From NCBI GenBank assembly GCA_914767715.1, contig OU612068.1, positions 4,712,001 through 4,776,000 of the forward strand: 64,000 bases of DNA, given 5' to 3'. Under the pieces are notes generated by a model. The model was not told the DNA's origin, did not search any database, and saw only the letters and a program-made list of their open reading frames with translations. The position numbers and the translations under genes were made by a program. Every line of letters begins with the position of its first letter. The stretch's first letter is position 1. Shown here piece after piece: positions 58,010-64,000 of the stretch. The DNA is from Membranipora membranacea. Its lineage: Eukaryota; Bryozoa; Gymnolaemata; Cheilostomatida; Membraniporidae.

Positions 58010-61000
58010 CAGTCGGCGAACCAAACGTAGCAAGAAGTTGAACTGTCTGACCACTTTGACAAACAAAAGGTACTCAAGTATGATAAGATCTTCGGGCATA
58101 AATCAGTGAAGGAATGCCCTCGGTTAGCTTTCACTATGATGTGACGAAAAGTAAAGAAAAGAGAGAGAGGGCTATTAGACAGAAAACATTGACAGCCAAT
58201 CGTTAGATCTATTGTTATTTCCATTGACAAGCATGGTAATGTGTAACAAGTTTACAAAAGGCTACATCAATGTACACATTATTATCACTTGAATGGATTT
58301 CTATTGAAGGAATGTTGGATTTTGGTGATCAGGAACAAAGCAACACCTCAAAATAAGAGAGAAACCTCACCATGATTTATCGATAGAAGGTAGTATAGAA
58401 GTAAGAGGGTATTGAACCCAAGGAGTGGTCAATTGTTACATCGTAAAGATTTAGAAACAGCTTATTGAAAGGCATGCTTATGATTCATTTATAGTTTACA
58501 GACCTAGTTTTGGCCACACACATAAATAAAATGAAGACTAGAATCTAAAAACTTTCCTCTGACATGCTGGCCCTATACTAGAACCCTCTCTCAAGCACCC
58601 TCACAATCACTTGATGTCAACTTCGAGATTGTTTGAATGACGTAACATTCTTGTTATCATACATAAAGAGCTTGGCATTAAACAGTATCCGAATACACGG
58701 TCACACCAAGCCGAAATATGCAAATAAGACAACTATTACAAATCATTACCGTTTTTTTTTGCCTTAGGTAGCTCAACAGCATTGATGTAAGCACCAAACC
58801 TCAACTCAATATTTTTGTGAGGTCATACCCCACAAACACCAACATGATATACATGTAGCCAAAAATGTGTGACAAAACGATATCAATACAAACAATTATA
58901 CATACCTGAGAGTTAAGTTGATTATCCCGGCCACAGTGAACAGGTAACACTATACTACACACAACCTTACTGAGGTATAGTGACCCAAAACTTCTGTCAC
59001 AACACTGCACCACTCAACAAAGCATTAAAATACCTGAAAGTCTAATACTCATGAGTAGACAAATATAGACACGATAATAACAAGGTGTGATAACAGTTTC
59101 CTATAGTACTCATAATCCACAAGATCTATAAGATATCACTGTGTGACCTACACTACAATGTGAGATTATTGTAAGATAGTCTCGATGCCTCCGGGAAGAA
59201 TGTGATTATTTTTTCATATGACATATAGGAATATGGGTATTGTGTAATCGCATATTTCGGTCCACTTGTGTGCATTTCTTGATCTTTAATATGCATGGTT
59301 GACTGGTTGTAATTTTTTGGAAAATCTGGATAAATACTGACCGAGATGATCAACCAAGTCTGTAGATCATAATTATAGAGAGCCAGTGATGATGTGTACG
59401 AAAACACATTCCATGATCATATCTGTCATAATTAAAACCAATAGATAATGGAGTTTGCTTCAGGAAAGATGTTCACATTGCGATTTACTTCGCCAACTTC
59501 TGATCATTTTGTAGCATTTATGTCTTCAAAGAATTACTACAGGAGCTGAGAACTGGTTTGAGTGAATGAGGAATACCAATTAAAACCTTGTATGAGTATA
59601 TTCAATACCATACAATGGTCGGAAGTGGTAACTGAGTTTGCCGATTGTTGAGTAGTTGAACTATTGGTTATCCTGCGAAAGTCCAGCAAGACAGAAACAC
59701 ACAATATCACAGCACAGAAATGTACTGTTCTGGTACGTAAGAATGTGAAATTGGTAACATTTTATGGTATGTGTGACCATCCATGTTGTGACAACAATCT
59801 AACACAAAAAACCATCATTGATAAAGTTATCTTAACTTGGAAAAGGAGAGGACAACTCACTATGATCCTTACATCTTTCGTATCTCAAGCAGCAGTCTTG
59901 ACAAAATATCCTAGAACATCTGAAAATAATGGGATAAATACCGTAAACATGGTTGCGGTAATCAAGTTTCTGTTTGTGGTAAATACTAATGACAGATGTT
60001 ACATCAAAGTAAGCAGAGAATTTCAGTAGTCATTAAATTGGTCGACAATAACTTATAGAAATATATATTTCTATTTATACGTTTATAGGCTATATCAGAT
60101 AAAGATATACGTTAATGGAACTCACCTGCTGTATCATGTTTATCATTTAAAATGTATTAACTAAGCTGTTCCTAACAAAACTGCAGGATCTGATCAGATC
60201 CGAAGAGGTCACCATACCAGAAGGATTCTAGTAGCAATCTGATCTAGCATCTCATTGTACAACCCTGCAGACTAAGAATACTCTACAAGGTCTGTGACAC
60301 TGATGCAAATTTTGGGGCTTTAGATCTTAGATTTGCATTTACTTAATATCAGCATATATAAAATACTATATCTAATGACATGCACAGCCAACGTATAAGT
60401 GACAGTCTTCGTCTATGTTGGGTGTACACCAAATTTGAGAAACAGCAAAAATTTACAGCATTCATTTTTTTGCATGGTTGGCACAAAATGATCATCTACA
60501 GGGTATTTTATAGTTTGTATATCATATTGTAATCTCATCAAAACAAGACAGAACCTTCGTGACATAGACAGTATATAGATTCTTCCATCACATCAAAATA
60601 TCAGTGTTGAAAGATGATTGTGCAGCTTCGATTCAGAAGAAAAACCTATGATAACACGATCTAAAACTTCAACAATGTCCTTCCGATTGAAACAGTACAG
60701 GGCAGGAGTGATGCATGGATATCTACAGACTACGCTTCATCATAAAAAGCTTAGGATCACAGAATAAAATATGCTCACAAATCTAATACTTTTCAAGTCA
60801 GTTTGATATCCCAGGTCCTTCTTTTGGACCAAGGATAATTTTGGCACTTGAGACTCACCAAAATTGACAAATAAAATAAATAAACAAAAAAAAATGAAGT
60901 ATTGTTTTGTCATCATTTGAGCACAAAAACCATTACATGGTGATTTACAATAAATAAATTTCTCGGACGGACATTATCACAGGATGGCAGCAAAAAAAAT

Positions 61001-61224
61001 AAAATTAATACATTTACAAGTATGTGGTGCCAAAAAACAGCTAAGATAAGATAAGCAGGTCATTGGTGGAATAAGACCAGGAAGTAAAAGGCTCACAGAA
61101 CAGCCATACAGCCTGAGAGGACGACACAACGCAAAAAGTCTATACACGATATGCAGGATTAAATGAGAGATTTGACAGTTAAACATCACAGTTTTATGTA
61201 CAATTACTAACTCATGGAATGTTG
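58010..61224. other. Intergenic region between the right-end gene and the giant gene
   Basis: No convincing gene. Open frames on both strands (for example around 59664-60029) lack splice or codon support. A short minus-strand stretch at 60593-60722 reads like the end of a rhodopsin-class receptor and is discussed as a finding. Confidence 0.4.
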
Positions 61225-63470
61225 TTAAGAATTCTCATCTTCTTCGTTGTCGGCTGCATTTCTTTGTAGGTGTTGTTGTATTTCACTTCGTCTGCGGGCT
61301 CTTAGCAAGGCACCTGATGTGCCTGCCAGGCTACCTGAGGTCCTACCTGTCGTTGTATTAGGAGGGACAGTGGAGTCAGATCTACCTCTGGAGTGATGTC
61401 TGCCAGCTGCTGGTCTGCGAGGCAATGGATTGGAATTCTGTCGAGACACTGACGATGCGTTAGCTTGTCTCTGCCCTGTGGAGTTACCAACAGGTCGCTG
61501 AGTTGTTGTATTAGTAGCTTGTCTATGTGTGGTTGAGCTAGTTTGAGAGTTACTGTTAGCTTGAGAGTTAGTGGTAGTTGATCTTCTACGAAGTCGGGTG
61601 GTGTTTATGCTAGGCCCTGGCCCTGATGGAGGAGCAGGTCGCCTGTGAGGAGTTGGGGCTAGTCCTGGATGTGAAGCTAATACTGTACTACGAGTGTTTG
61701 ATCCCAACTCTCTGGTTATACTATCTATTTCCTCGGCACCTGAGTCCTGGATCAATAAGAAAAATATATAATACAGAGAAGGTCTTCTTAATGTGTGTCG
61801 AGTTTACTCTATTACGTATTATGAGGAAGAAATATCATAAAAGCTAGTTTACATATATATGTATATATTATGTGTATACATGTACATTTATTTCTTGGCT
61901 TACATGCAAAGTGACAATGTATTCGAAGTGTTCAGGAGAATAACCCTTTATACTGCTGGGTATGGAGTGAAATAGAATTAAAAAATTGTGAAATTATAAG
62001 ATAACTACTATCAGTAAAATGACCACATGGTAACCAAGTTGGAGGCTTCACAATTTCATCAGACATACCTCTACTAGTGAGTTACGTCTTGAGATAGGAG
62101 GCAGCGATTCTAGGGCTGACTGGAATGTGGAGCTCGATCTGGGTAATCCACTAGGCTCTTCTCCTATCCTTTCTCTAGCTGAGAGCAGACGATTCCTTGC
62201 TCCTGCAGCCTGAGTTCCTGGTCCTGTAGTTTGAGTACCTGCAACAAGTGGCGGGCTGAGTAAGGGGGAATCATCAGTCCGCCTTGCTACCGAGTTGGTC
62301 AGGGGAGGCTGATATCGGGTTGGAGAAATATCTTCAGAGTCAGTGGTGACATTAGTAGTAGAGGATTGACGCGACGCATAAGCCTGCCCGGCAGCTCTTT
62401 GGTTTGCCGCCTGAGTAGAAGCTGTCACCTGACCGACAGCAGCAGGCCTGGTGAGGTCAAGTGTCTGAGTATCGCTGTCATTATTAATCATAGCAAGCTC
62501 TTCTCTAATCTCAGGTCGTCTGAGCATACTACGAGCTGACGGAGCTCTCACAGTAGTAGAGGTCCTCACAGTGTTCTGGTCTTGTTGAGCTCGGTTCAGG
62601 GTGGGACGATTACCCGTTACTACGGCAGCGGAGCTTCTCTGCTGCTGACGCTGTCTCTCAGCGAGTCGATAACGAGAGACAACCCCTGAAGAATCGCTTG
62701 AGTCACTGTCAGAACTATCCGTAGTCTCATCAATAGCAGTACCACCGGGAAAATTACCCATCCCTGCTCGCCTGCATGAGAGAAACATCAATACTCAAAT
62801 ACACAGCATTATTGTTTTCATCTATACAAATTTGAGATTTCAAAAATTTCAGTTTTCTTTGAACAATTCCACTATGTTTAATAGAAATTCTGGTTATCAA
62901 TATTTTTTTCATCAATGTCCATAAAATATTAATTTGTATCTATTTTTGTTCACTTGGAACTTATATTCTTGCAACAGCTGCGCGATAGCACCTCTCACTG
63001 TGTTGTCAACTATACTTCTTGAGCATATAGTACTCACTGCTATTCTAGACTGACTAATCATTTCGCCATGCAGACCAATGTGAAGTTACCTAGTAAGTTT
63101 GTTTGTAATGATGTATAACTTCTCTGAGGGAATTACAGCTGTGGTGGGAGCAGTTTATTTTAACACAGAGAGTCAGTTATCAGAGGCTCACCATCCAACG
63201 AGTTTATTGCATTGCTTTTGTTGATTGTCTCAATCTATTGATGGTTCTATGATCTAACCTTCTGGTGGCTTGCTGATTGGGAGGAATGCTGAATAGTATA
63301 TTTAGGAAGCCTGTAATTTCCTGCATTTGTTCCTGTATTGCTAGCACCTCGCTCATGTGACGAGCCCGTTCTGCGTCATTATTCTCCGAGGAGAAGCGGT
63401 CTATGGCCCGCCTCCGTAGCTCCATCTCAAGATGAAGCACCAGCATCATATCTTGCAGTAAGTTCCGCCC
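61225..63470 (-). CDS. C-terminal three exons of a disordered Ser/Thr/Gln/Asn-rich protein (partial)
   Basis: Model, 5' to 3': 63470-63259, 62771-62069, 61746-61225, with phases 0/2/0 agreeing at both introns. Earlier exons lie beyond the right edge. The first visible exon is a charged helical segment (LHLEMELRRRAIDRF, then E-V-L-A-I-Q-E-Q-M-Q-E-I-T) with coiled-coil character. The second is Ser/Asp-rich at first and then Gln/Arg/Ser-rich, with N-D-S-D-T-Q-T, an LC8-type T-Q-T motif. The last is a Thr/Asn/Ser/Gln-rich low-complexity tail ending N-E-E-D-E-N-S. The 63259 donor (AGAAG|GTTAGA) is non-ideal; without it the frame would close at 63204 with Q-S-T-K-A-M-Q. Family not recognised. Confidence 0.65.
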
Positions 63471-64000
63471 CTGTGCAGGTATAAAAAGAATGAACAAATA
63501 AATTATCTCAAATTTCTCCATCTAGTGTAGAAGAGAATAATCATCAAAATTAAACTGTGGACAGAGTGGGTTAAGAGGTAAACAAACTGAAAATTTATTG
63601 AAAAACACGAGAACAACCTATGCAGGAGTGGCAATGACTGTAGGATAATTTGATAAAGCTTGATAACAATACTGAATAATTGGTTTGCAGTACATTCATT
63701 AATTTAAACTTTAAAGAAATCTGATGTAATTCAATTGATTGAGCTCATAGAAATTGCAAGTCATTGACGACTTATCAGTATTATTTTTGTGCAAACATGG
63801 CAAATATTGAAAGAGAACTGAATTACAACTTGAGGCACCTGTGAATTTTAACAGGTCAAAAAGTTATAAAAGAACATGAGTAAATTTTACCGTTGTGTGC
63901 TGAATTAATGTCAGGGAGACAAGCATAAAGTACAATGAAAGTGATATATTATACCGAAATAGTCAAAACAGAGCATGTGAACATGAAAAACATGAAAAAG
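63471..64000. other. Intronic sequence of the right-end gene
   Basis: Upstream of the acceptor CTGCACAG ending at 63471 I see no further exon before the window edge. Confidence 0.45.

Noticed and set aside
59664-60029. Plus-strand 121-aa frame
   Set aside because: Composition looks random and no homology pattern is recognisable.
63204-63258. Terminal exon ending at 63204 for the right-end gene
   Set aside because: Kept only as an alternative; the donor at 63259 restores phase exactly into the next long coding exon.

Overview
This window is nuclear DNA from an animal, most likely a non-vertebrate metazoan. Genes are split into many short exons by AT-rich introns of about 0.2-10 kb with ordinary GT-AG sites. 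A PRRT3/4-family membrane protein, a decayed LINE with a microsatellite tail and several short fold-back elements are present. I cannot fix the phylum; a marine invertebrate such as a lophotrochozoan would fit, but that is inference. All gene models were built by hand from splice signals and reading-frame continuity.

Layout. 1-4.4 kb is non-coding and holds a ~780 bp decamer satellite. On the + strand, 4.4-9.56 kb carries a five-coding-exon gene for a signal-peptide-bearing, about seven-pass proline-rich transmembrane protein (PRRT3/4 family, ~526 aa). It runs tail to tail into a compact minus-strand gene (10.25-11.21 kb, 191 aa, own TATA promoter, C-terminal PDZ-type motif). The minus strand from 55.8 kb down to 13.1 kb is dominated by one very long gene: 30 coding exons whose phases agree at every junction give one uninterrupted frame of about 3,498 aa. 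The protein starts with a short hydrophobic hairpin and is otherwise largely disordered, ending in a Q/P/Y/DPR-rich tail. I recognise no family for it. Its longest intron (47.57-37.04 kb) contains a complete same-strand two-exon gene (43.46-44.35 kb, 245 aa, likely N-myristoylated, own TATA box). The right end (61.2-64 kb, minus strand) holds the last three exons of another disordered protein that continues outside the window.

Mobile and repeat content lies in introns and intergenic DNA: a 5'-truncated LINE reverse-transcriptase fragment with an (AATC)n tail, a 498 bp TA-flanked fold-back element, two tiny palindromic elements sharing the end CAGGGAGGG, a perfect GC-rich hairpin, and a diverged direct duplication on both sides of one exon of the giant gene.

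Functional theme (inference). The giant protein looks like a membrane-anchored scaffold. It has a hairpin anchor, a (S/T)P-K basic block of the kind seen in microtubule-binding proteins, a recurrent Trp-Met motif, a possible kinesin-light-chain W-acidic motif, a dynein-light-chain TQT motif, a proline stretch and a C-terminal PDZ-type end. It is the best candidate here for something undescribed.
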